Part shown: piece by piece, positions 18,347 through 27,164 of the stretch
Layout of the letters: each line of letters starts with the position of its first letter
Position numbering within the stretch: the first letter of the stretch is position 1
Origin: Corallochytrium limacisporum
Lineage: Eukaryota; Opisthokonta
DNA length: 44,960 bases
Reading direction: 5' to 3'
Assembly (NCBI GenBank): GCA_002811645.1
Contig: PDIP01000018.1
Span: forward strand, 21,609-66,568
Made by a program: the position numbers and the translations under genes
The notes under the pieces: model-generated
The model's database searches: none
Seen by the model: the letters and a program-made list of their open reading frames with translations, nothing else
What the model was told of the DNA's origin: nothing

Positions 18347-20536
18347 TCACTTTAGCCTCATGTTCTTGAGCATGCGTTTTAGGCTCCACCGCTCTCGCAT
18401 CCATTCCATGAAAGTCGGCTGCCAGGCGCTACTCTCGTTCTCCGAACGCTGCTGCGCATACGTCGCAAAGACAATGATGTACCAGTATCGTTCCAAGTAA
18501 CGCAGGCCTTTGGCAACCAACTCAAAGTCGTGGTCTTTATAGCTCATGATGCAATCTCTGATGCAGGTCCGCAGATTCTGTAGGGTTTCACAGTCATCAA
18601 TCGCTTCATCAACCGCCAGTTTGCCCCTTGCCGCACCGGGCAGACCCTGAATCAATTCCACAATGACGGCGTAGTAGCCCTTAGCATAAAGATCGGCTTG
18701 ACTCAAACCAGCCAGGAGCTGTGCCACCTCCTCAGCACCCTGACTGCCCAAGCTATCCCTGCGTCGAATCTTCATCCGGTTGCGCACCTCAGCATCTGCC
18801 TGAGATAGATCTTCCATACGAGCCATCTTCTTCGCTGGCTCGGATTCCTCCGTCTCCTTATCCTCGTCCTCATCCCTTGAATGCTTGTGGCCTGAAATGG
18901 TCGTGGCTGAACCTGTTTGCGGTGCTCCGAGCAAAATCTGTGCATTGATAGCACTCCTACGCAGACCGCGGCGGCGTAGAAAGCCGGTTATGCCTCGAAC
19001 CAAGGGATAGACCGATTTCAGAGTTGGCTGTTCCTGGGGTAATTGGCGTTGCTCATCAGTTTCCAAACTTTTGGCCTCACCGGCAGCCGGCTTCGCTATG
19101 CCTGCGGCCTCTGATTGTGTGGTGGCTTCCGATGCCTCCGAAGATAAGGCACCCATTCCAGACTGTCCAACAGACACTGTGTTGCCCACGGAAGAGTCAT
19201 CGCTTTGATCAGGCCTGCCGCCTTGACGCTGCCTGTGCGTGTGACCGTAGAGCTTGACACGACCCTCCCCTGCTGCTTTGCTATTCTGGGTTGATGATTC
19301 AATGCCAACTCTCGCATTTGACACCGTCTTCTCGGCACTCCCCCTTGGTGTCGTGTCCATCCGTTCCACGTGATGACCCAAGCTCCGCAGACGTTCCCGT
19401 TCCACCGCAGCGTGATCCGACTCCGGCGCAATGACACCGGCCATGAGCTCGTACAGCAACGAGGCAAGAACCATCGCGGTGGTTGTCCTGCCGCGACCCA
19501 TTTGGCAATTGAAGACGAACCCAACGCCGTTGACGGCTGTGCAATTGCTGTTGCCATAGCTTTGGCGGCGCTTGTCATCCACATGGGCGGACTCGGATTC
19601 GCTAGGCCCCAGTCTTACTAATTCTGGGTCCTCATCCTGTTGGTCGTTAACGCTTGCCTGGTGGAGACTGTGTCGTGATGGCGAATCTCGCGTCGACAGC
19701 GGTTTCAAGAAGTCGGCCATGAGATTGTATATCTCTTGGAAATCCTTCTCCTCCGGAGCCGATTCGTCCTGAATTGGAATTCGGACATATGTGACGCTGT
19801 TGCTGCTGCGGCGGGCAATATCTCGGTAAATATCCCGCACTGTCCGTACCGCGTCCTTTGAGGCGATTGGGACCATTTTCATCACATTTTCCATCTTCAG
19901 GTTCTGGACCACCGTCGGAAACATGTTGTTCGGATCCTCTGCTGCTGCATCGACGATATCATACTTTAAGCGCCTTTCCATTTTCTCCAACTCTCGTCCC
20001 TCTATGCCCAGCAGGTACTCTACGTTTGTGTTCAACTCGGCCGGCTCCCGCGGACTGTGGGGAAGGCCATTGATGTATACAACTGGTTCCTCCCGCAAGT
20101 TTACCCAGACGACCTTGTTCAGGTGAAGATTCTCACGCAGGTGCTGCACGACCCATGCAACGCCATCCGCACTACACTGATTCACGCCGAAAATGGGAAG
20201 TCGAGGGTGCTGGCGAAAGTTGAAGACACCGGGATGAAGGGGTTCGCTCTTGAGTTTGTGGATCCCTGCCCAATGATCACACTTCATCACCGTGTCTGCC
20301 AGAACGGACTCAGGATATTCGTCTTGCTCTTCCTTCCAAGCTGGGATATTGAAGGAGCCTTCTGGGCTGCTCCTTTGAACCGTCACTGAAGACTTCAGAG
20401 TGCGCACTTCATCGTGCAATTCGTCCATTCGATTGTGCAGTCGGTGAACATGGGTATGGAGATCGCCCAGATGGGTCTTGAGGGCCCCTGACAAGGCTTC
20501 CTGCACGAGTGCAAGCTCCTCTTGTTTGAGTCCCAT
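18347..20536 (-). CDS. Paladin-like (inositol hexakisphosphate-type) dual-specificity phosphatase
   Basis: 729 aa, ATG at 20534-20536. Residues 5-50 have heptad spacing (LHTHVHRLHNRMDELHDEV), suggesting a short coiled coil. Residues about 95-180 match the paladin core: FNFRQHPRLPIFGVNQ, VVWVNLREEPVVYINGLPH, and NVEY followed by ERRLKYDI. The phosphatase loop CQMGRGR (Cys near 342, Cx5R) is intact in FNCQMGRGRTTTAMV. A disordered Ser/Gln-rich linker (about 370-540) leads to a C-terminal helical part (EAIDDCETLQNLRTCI, RYLERYWYIIVF). Animal paladins have two Cx5R units; only one is seen here. Substrate and catalytic activity are uncertain for the whole family. Transcription converges on TAD1. 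Confidence 0.87.
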   Translation of the reverse strand: MGLKQEELALVQEALSGALKTHLGDLHTHVHRLHNRMDELHDEVRTLKSSVTVQRSSPEGSFNIPAWKEEQDEYPESVLADTVMKCDHWAGIHKLKSEPLHPGVFNFRQHPRLPIFGVNQCSADGVAWVVQHLRENLHLNKVVWVNLREEPVVYINGLPHSPREPAELNTNVEYLLGIEGRELEKMERRLKYDIVDAAAEDPNNMFPTVVQNLKMENVMKMVPIASKDAVRTVRDIYRDIARRSSNSVTYVRIPIQDESAPEEKDFQEIYNLMADFLKPLSTRDSPSRHSLHQASVNDQQDEDPELVRLGPSESESAHVDDKRRQSYGNSNCTAVNGVGFVFNCQMGRGRTTTAMVLASLLYELMAGVIAPESDHAAVERERLRSLGHHVERMDTTPRGSAEKTVSNARVGIESSTQNSKAAGEGRVKLYGHTHRQRQGGRPDQSDDSSVGNTVSVGQSGMGALSSEASEATTQSEAAGIAKPAAGEAKSLETDEQRQLPQEQPTLKSVYPLVRGITGFLRRRGLRRSAINAQILLGAPQTGSATTISGHKHSRDEDEDKETEESEPAKKMARMEDLSQADAEVRNRMKIRRRDSLGSQGAEEVAQLLAGLSQADLYAKGYYAVIVELIQGLPGAARGKLAVDEAIDDCETLQNLRTCIRDCIMSYKDHDFELVAKGLRYLERYWYIIVFATYAQQRSENESSAWQPTFMEWMRERWSLKRMLKNMRLK

Positions 20537-23277
20537 AGGTCTGTTTTGGTATCTACTACTAAACTATTCTCCCTTGTATTCACTCACATCCTCGAAATCT
20601 CCAAGTCTATGGATTGGACCGTCAGCTCTTCAGAGCATATCCTTGACCTTGACCGAATCTACCCCTTCTGTGAAGTACCTTTGTTTCGACGAAGTTGATA
20701 CGCATTGTGGAGCACTGCAGAAATGACAATGTATGCAGCAGGAAGGAACGGCAACACCACACCTTTTCCCACTTACCGCAATCCCCGAGAATTCTCAAAC
20801 CCACGGTCCCTGTGTCCCAAACCGCTGTTTTGAATGGGGGAACTTCACCGGGGGCAGGATCGGTGGCGCACACACTTTCCCTGGCAGCGCGCGCAGCAGT
20901 TTCCGGTCGAATACGCGCACCCCACCCACCGCACACGCGCACACACAGACCCGCCTGGCAGGGAAATAAAACCACCACAGAAACGGCTCGATGCCGGGTC
21001 CAATACACCGGGCACATCGGCCGAAATCGAACTAAGAGCAAGGCCTAGGGAGAAAAGCTTGGGGGGGGGGCGAGGGGAGATGGGCAAGCAAACACACACA
21101 CACACATCTCCCTTTCAGTCTTTCCTGCGGCCCTCCTCAGATTCGGCGCTTAGAATGGTCCGTATATTTAAAACACCGTTACTCGGGAGTCTAAATTTTG
21201 GTATGGGTCTACGGGAGTCTATTTCTTGGTCGACCGGGACAAGGGGAAACTGGCCAGGGCAAAAGGGGAAAAAAAAATACCGGGCCCGCCGATGCGGGCG
21301 TCGGCAGTACTTTTTCTATAGTACACCGCGTGGTTGCTGCCCACGCTCTTTCACCTTAGTCCCCTGTCCCCCAACCCTCTCCATTTTGTAACCAGTACAC
21401 TGAACACCGACGTACGGGTAGTTTGTGTCCACCCCGGTGGCACTCCAGATGCTACGTAGTTGACGGGAAGCTAAAATCACGAGAAAGATACGGTTTTCGC
21501 ATCCATTGTCTGAGTACTTTCAATAAATAAATGGAGGAGAGCTCGGTCCGTGACACCTATGCAATCTAAGAAACCCGTCCGGACGTTGACGGCGGTCCCT
21601 GCGGGCAAAGAATGTACAAGGGCCCAAAATAGCATTGATGCGATAGCTCCCAGAACGTAATGCACATTCAGTACTGTTAATGACAATCGTAAACAAAACA
21701 AACAAAAACAACCCCTCTCCCTTTCTTTTCTCTTCTCACACCGGAATCTCCTCGCTTGCCGTTGCTCACCCCCCTCACGTGGGAGAGGAGGGGTTCCATT
21801 ATCAATGGGACGAGTGCCCTAGGGCAGCACCACTCGCACGGACATGGTCAAAACTTAGAACACACATCGGTGCGCGCCATACTCTTTCCCTTCCCGCACC
21901 CCCCCCCCCCCCGCGCCTCTGTTTGTTGATAGATGCATGCATGTTACATGTTAGAACGCTCCAGATTGGCTGGTTTTTGTACGGTGGTATGTCATGACCA
22001 AGAAATGGAGGTACAGTGGTAGTTCTGTGTTCTAATGCTGTGAGTCTTGGCTGCCGCCTTGAAGCCTGCTGTAGAGTTTTGTGTATGGTCCGATTTTGCA
22101 CATTATCGGACGATGTTTGGGGTCCTGCTGATTCGCTACTGCTGAACGAAACAAAAGCGCAGCACCTTCACACCCACCGGCTCCGCGCACAGTGCTTCCG
22201 TCACTCCCGGGCCTTTGCACTGATGCTTCCCCAATCTTCCGCCCCTTTTCGGATCCAAGCAATTGGTGTGCTCACATACAGCTCATACTTCCGTCACTGT
22301 TACCTCTATACGTACTGAACCATCACAGCAACCTCTCGCTGGCCGCGCACCCATGAGCAAGCATTATCTCTGAATGATGATGGCAGGTGGTGCTACTACA
22401 CTACTGTCGGTGGCGTATTTGCTGTGCTGGTTACCCGCATTAATCGAAGATATCGTCATGGGATTTCCCATTGCACCCAGAGACGGGAAAATATTTTCAA
22501 AACATTCGCACGGCCATTTTTCATGATCGGTACTCAAACAATGGCAAAGTGTCAGGGGCGCTTTCCCTGAGGAGGAGGATTTGTTGGTGGCGGAAAAGGG
22601 CCCTTAGAGAGTGCATGTCCCTGGCCCGATGCACAAGTTCACAAGATTCGGGCGTGATTCTTGCTAAACTGACCAAACAACCTTCGTCCCTTTTGTCTTC
22701 AGTTTTTGACAGATTGGCAACCCTGGTTTACTTTCTGGTGTGGGAGAAGACGCAAGTAGACAGCAAAATTAGCCTCCCTTAAATGTGTGTGCTCAGAGAG
22801 CGATACGGGATCACGCTGGTCGCCAGAAGGAAGGGGAGCGGGGAAGGGGAGGGGTGCAGTTGCCTCCGGAAACCCAACGCTACACCACCGCCAGCCGCCC
22901 GGCCCTCCTCCTCCTCACTCCTAAACGAGAATAGTTACTTTTCTATTTGTTTGGTCTGGAGACACAGGCTGTAAATGTATGTATGAGAGGGAGGGGGTGA
23001 GGGGGGGGAGACGAGAGCGGGTGGGGTGGTGGTGTCCCGGTGGGGTGGTCTCATGTCGTCGGATCTCACACGTCTCCAGTTCTCTCTGAATTTTTTTTTC
23101 TTGTTTGTACCGGAGTGAGGCGGTGTTTGCGTGTGCTTTTGCTTGTTTGCCCCAAGGCCCTCGCAGCGAGGGGGGAGGAGGAGGAGGTGAGCTGTGAGAA
23201 GAGTTTGCCCCTGAGAAACACCTGCGGGTTGGAGTACTAGGCCGGGCGACCTCTCTCGACACACACACACACACACA

Positions 23278-23346
<69 letters not shown>

Positions 23347-24182
23347 GGTAACAAAGAAAGAAAGAAGAAGGTCTCCTTAAAATTAAAAAAAAAGAAAATG
23401 ACCAGCAGTAAAAAAAAGAACAAGCAATCAACGCTTGCGAAAAGTTCCCTTAAACCCAAAAAAAAAAGAGAGAGAGAACAAAAAGGGAAAAAGAAAGGGC
23501 AAAAAAAAATACAGAGAGAGAGAGAGAGACAAAAGGTGCGCTCGATGGCAGCAAAAAAAAAATGAAGGGTGGAGCCCGGTGGTAAATTTTGCTTTATGCA
23601 GGGAGCCGGCAGCAAAAGAGGGTCTCTGCCCTACCCTCCCTGGCCCACGTCTCCTTCGTACTCCTCCAGCGACAAAGGGTGCGCATATGCGTAGTGAATG
23701 TATGAAGGTACGTGTATGTGTGGGTGGGTGGGTGTGATTATGCGGTTTTCGTCCCTTTCCTGACCTCCGTTCGCGACTGTTGCCGTCCTCCTTGTGCCAA
23801 AAAAAAAAATATCTTGCCGTAACGGAAAAAACTAAGAAGGCCTTCGTGGTGTATGACCGAGTTCTGAGCACTTGGCACAAAGTTTTCTGCAAGCGAAGAA
23901 GAAAGTACACAGCCGGCAAAAATCCACCGGAAAACACACGCACGTATCCCGAGGAAACCCCAAACCAAGGACGAACACTTCTTACTTCTCCGTTGTTCAG
24001 ACTGCGGAAAGACATGATTGGCAATGATAAACAGGACTTAACCCATCCGTGGGGTTTGAAAAAGGTACATCAAGAGGGAAACGTCAACTAAGGCGCCCCA
24101 TCGTGAGCTCAGCTCCGCAAGTAGATATTTTTGGAAACGATCTGGAGAAACACACAGCACAAGCGAAAGGGAAAACCCGAGC
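20537..24182. other. Long divergent intergenic interval, microsatellite- and homopolymer-rich, no recognised gene
   Basis: At 3.6 kb this is the largest gene-free stretch in the window. It contains G10 (21061-21070), C14 (21899-21912), G8 (23001-23008), a hairpin GCCCGC-CGAT-GCGGGC (21284-21299), an AC/TC microsatellite (23259-23343) and A/G-rich DNA to about 23560. The open frames here are low-complexity or lack a plausible start. A spliced gene or non-coding RNA cannot be excluded, but I see nothing that supports one. Confidence 0.6.
23259..23343. repeat. Compound dinucleotide microsatellite (AC)11-(TC)31
   Basis: Eleven AC units at 23259-23280 pass directly into about 31 uninterrupted TC units ending at 23343. 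Purine-rich tracts follow on the same strand (23344-23560, with GA repeats at 23468-23478 and 23514-23529). Uninterrupted dinucleotide runs of this length are usually polymorphic. Confidence 0.97.
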
Positions 24183-24725
24183 ATGACATTCTTGACCAAC
24201 CTCACCACTCGTACCGTTGCATCCGTGACCCGCCAAGGTGCGGTCCGTGCATTTAGCGTCAGCGCCTTCCAGCGCTTGCCCAACTCTGGCAGCGCCCGCA
24301 AGCCAGAAGGCACTGAAATGTACGGAGAATACAACTGGGGCTATCAGACCGAAGAAGAAGTTAAGGATCACTACAATCTGGTCAAGGACTGCCCCGAGAA
24401 GCGGAAGCTTGACCCTACGGTCAAGATCGGAGGATACGAAATGGTCGGTTTTGAATACGAAGCCGAAGAAGAAGTGCTGAAGCGTTGGGAAGGAATGAAG
24501 CACTACAGTCCCAAGCAACCCTCTATGGAGCGCATGCGCAACTACGAAATGGCCGGTTTTGACGACGTTTCTGAGGATGTAGTCAAGGCACGCTTTGAGG
24601 CCATTAAGACCTACAGTCCGTTCCTGCCCAAGTACGGCGACCAGTTCGACGTGGTCGGATCCTACACTTGGGACGAAGCGGAAGTTGACGTGAAGGATCG
24701 TGCCAAGAAGATTGAGCAGAAGTAG
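24183..24725 (+). CDS. Small mitochondrial protein of four tandem ~35-residue repeats, function unknown
   Basis: 180 aa, ATG at 24183. The first 30 residues (TNLTTRTVASVTRQGAVRAF) are Arg/Thr/Ser/Ala rich without acidic residues, followed by RAFSVSAF, a likely presequence cleavage region. The rest is a tandem repeat whose units start at Tyr50, Tyr85, Tyr121 and Phe155 (spacings 35, 36, 34). The shared pattern is an aromatic residue, E/N/D, M/W/V, x, Gly, aromatic or similar, a few acidic residues, then ExxVxxR/H-aromatic and a terminal K-x-Y-S-P in units 2 and 3. Each unit probably forms a strand or turn plus an amphipathic helix. Highly charged and with no membrane segment, it is probably in the matrix or peripheral to the inner membrane. 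I do not recognise the family. Codon use looks like the neighbouring genes. Confidence 0.8.
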   Translation: MTFLTNLTTRTVASVTRQGAVRAFSVSAFQRLPNSGSARKPEGTEMYGEYNWGYQTEEEVKDHYNLVKDCPEKRKLDPTVKIGGYEMVGFEYEAEEEVLKRWEGMKHYSPKQPSMERMRNYEMAGFDDVSEDVVKARFEAIKTYSPFLPKYGDQFDVVGSYTWDEAEVDVKDRAKKIEQK

Positions 24726-25158
24726 GCAGTACACGAAAATAGAATCGAACGGAAGAAAGCAACCATTGGAACTCTGACAGGGAAGGCCCTCGAACTGCAC
24801 CACAGAATGCAAGATCAGGGGGATCATTCACACCGAGGGCTTGTTCACAATTAGCATGAAAATCTTGAAAACATATTCACACTTATACATAGGATACACA
24901 TAAAAGCTGAAGAACATAAAAAAACAAAAAAAAAATGAATACAAGTGACACAGTTGTTGAGGCATGTAAATGATTTATATGTTTGTTTGAATACACTTTA
25001 CGATAGCTCGGTCTTGACGGTCCTCCGTAAAACAAGGACATGACCAAAACTGATGCGCAGGATAATTCAATTGTATGATATGTCTACAGTCTTGTCTCGT
25101 CGGCATGGGTTCCCGTTTGGATGCGGCACATTCCCGTCACAAGCTCAGTTTCCGCGGT
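24726..25158. other. Convergent 3' spacer (repeat protein / HIS1)
   Basis: About 430 bp between two stop codons. It is AT-rich, with A-rich runs around 24918-24937 that could belong to polyadenylation regions. No gene and no G-run are present. Confidence 0.6.
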
Positions 25159-26136
25159 TTAGACTCGGCAGTTGTGAATGTCGAAGAGCAGAATGTCAAC
25201 GGCCCCGATTGCCTCCAAGGCGTCCATCTTCTCGTTGGCCTGCTTCTTTGGCACCAAGGTTTTGACGGCGACCCATTCTTCATCCTCCAGGGGACACAAA
25301 GTTGGCGACTTCTTACCTGGAGTGATTTTGATGGCATCTGACAGACGAGCCCGGGGAACGTTATACTCCAGAGCCACGTACCGGTCGGCATCAATGACAC
25401 CAGCAATGCGCTTGGTCAGATTCTTGCACAGATCAGTGTGTTCGGAGTGCTTGTTCATGACAAGGCATGCCTCGGTCTCCATAATCTCGGACACAATCTC
25501 CAAACCAGCGGCACGCATGGTTTCACCGGTCTCGACCAAATCCACGACGGCATCAGCGAGTCCCAAGCCACAGGCCGCTTCAACGCTGCCGCTCACATAC
25601 ATGACGTGGGTCTTATTCTCTCCACTGTCGGCTCCAGCCTCAGCAGCCAGATTGTCAAAGTAGTTCCCAGCGATGCGCCTGAACGAAGTGACAATACGTT
25701 TTCCGAGCAGAGTCTTGGGGTCACTGACCTGTGACCGCACCGGAGCTTGTACGCACAGTTTACACCGCCCGAAGCCCAGCTTGAACAGTTCCACAACATC
25801 AGCGTCATGTTCAGCGACCATATCTTGACCCGTAATTCCCAAATCAACTCGTCCCTCAGCCACGAACAGGGCAATATCCGCTGCAGGCAGGAAAACCAGC
25901 GCAACCGGCATGTTGGAGGCCAGAGCAATGTCGAGGCGATGGTTCCGGCGGTAGCTGATCTGAATATCCTTCAACAGAGCCACAGCCTTCTCGTACAGAC
26001 GTCCCTTTTTGGGGATCGCAAAAAGCAACCGATCTTGCAAGTCGACCGGTGCCGATTTAACGGAATTCTCGAGATAGTTGGTCTTCTTGCCCATGTCCTC
26101 CAAACCCTGGGTGCTGGGCTTTCGATTTTGTGCCAT
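25159..26136 (-). CDS. HIS1: ATP phosphoribosyltransferase (histidine biosynthesis, first step)
   Basis: 325 aa, ATG at 26134-26136, TAA stop. The enzyme joins ATP and PRPP to phosphoribosyl-ATP, the committed step of histidine synthesis, and is feedback-inhibited by histidine. The long form is evident: a catalytic part with LLFAIPKKGRLYEKAVALL (38-56), FLPAADIALFVAEGRVDLGI (82-101) and the PRPP-binding block VSGSVEAACGLGLADAVVDL with ETGETMRAAG (181-211), then a C-terminal regulatory domain (about 235-325) containing TPGKKSPTLCPLEDEEWVAV. The C-terminus NCRV matches yeast His1. About 33 extra residues precede the family's usual start; no obvious targeting signal is present. It converges on the repeat-protein gene and lies 1 kb from the first Mak10 homologue. 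Confidence 0.97.
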   Translation of the reverse strand: MAQNRKPSTQGLEDMGKKTNYLENSVKSAPVDLQDRLLFAIPKKGRLYEKAVALLKDIQISYRRNHRLDIALASNMPVALVFLPAADIALFVAEGRVDLGITGQDMVAEHDADVVELFKLGFGRCKLCVQAPVRSQVSDPKTLLGKRIVTSFRRIAGNYFDNLAAEAGADSGENKTHVMYVSGSVEAACGLGLADAVVDLVETGETMRAAGLEIVSEIMETEACLVMNKHSEHTDLCKNLTKRIAGVIDADRYVALEYNVPRARLSDAIKITPGKKSPTLCPLEDEEWVAVKTLVPKKQANEKMDALEAIGAVDILLFDIHNCRV

Positions 26137-27164
26137 AGTGCTTTCCTCTAAACAAGTTCTTAAGTTGCCCTACAGATGGTTGCTTTGCTTATTCAGCAAA
26201 CTTACTCTTCTCCTACTTCACCCCACAATTACCAGATTTTCCGGTCTTTGTTTGTCAGCAAATTGTAGTCAACGTCTACTCCTAACCAACGTGGTACCGC
26301 GTAATGTGCCTTCTCCTGAACTAGTCTCCCATACCGCACCAACGCATCCACTAAATACCCAAAACAAACCAATCGGGTGCAGCAAGAAAGATCACTGCCA
26401 CATCGAATGTCCATGAAAGCGACATACCAGCAAACTGGGTTCCAAGGCGTTCCCGACTAATCCGACCCGTTGGCAAACAATTCTGAAGGCGCCACCCCGC
26501 ACCATCTCCCCTCGTCCCTTCGCCTTCTTCCCCACACACAAAACTGTCTCTAGGTCGCGGTGGTCAGTTCTTGACCGAGGCAGTGCCCCCCAACACCACC
26601 ACCACGTTCTCTCGTGGAAGCCGGCACAGAGAAAAGGGGGGAGGGGGGGTTCTCACCCGTGGAGAAGGGGGGGGGCCGCAATAATCCTTTCGTTCAAAAA
26701 ACTCTTGCTGGCAGGAGGTTCTCGTGGGGGGCCGGCAAGCCAATGGCTTTTTTGCTCTCACCCCCACGGGGGCCCCATTGCGGAGCCTGAGGAGGAGAGG
26801 GGCTGGTGGTTTGTTGGGGGGGGGGTTTGGAGGGGGGGGATTGAATATCCCCGGTTCCCATTAATGCCGGCGCAGTATCTCCCCGCGCCCACCTAGGCTG
26901 GCGGGGCTCAGTAGTGAATGTATTGCAAGCCCGAGTGAACGGGAAGGGGCGGGTTGGGTATATTCCAAGATTAGCCTGGTTGATGAGGTGGCATCGGATA
27001 GGGATGGAAACAGCCGTACATTGACTATGGTACACTGCTTGCGGCCCCCACTGCCACCCTTCAAGTCCTCTCCCACGTGTTTCACTTGTCCTAGTTTCAT
27101 TGACTAAGTCATGTATTACGGCTACAGTACTACATATGTCGGACAAGTCGCTCCCGGTGAACGT
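26137..27164. other. Intergenic interval upstream of HIS1, G-rich on the + strand
   Basis: About 1 kb that holds the HIS1 promoter and the 3' end of the first Mak10 homologue. The HIS1-proximal 300 bp is balanced in composition. The segment 26570-26850 is G-rich on the + strand, with G9 at 26667-26675, G10 at 26816-26825 and G8 at 26832-26839. No gene was recognised. Confidence 0.55.

Noticed and set aside
20834-21391. A 185-codon + strand frame
   Set aside because: Low-complexity His/Thr/Pro/Arg content from CA-rich and G-run DNA; no recognisable motif and nothing to favour it over the opposite-strand frames.
22935-23615. A 226-codon minus-strand frame with Phe/Leu-rich and Arg/Glu repeat segments
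   Set aside because: It is the translation of the AC/TC microsatellite and poly-purine tracts; the apparent hydrophobic segments come from T-rich runs.
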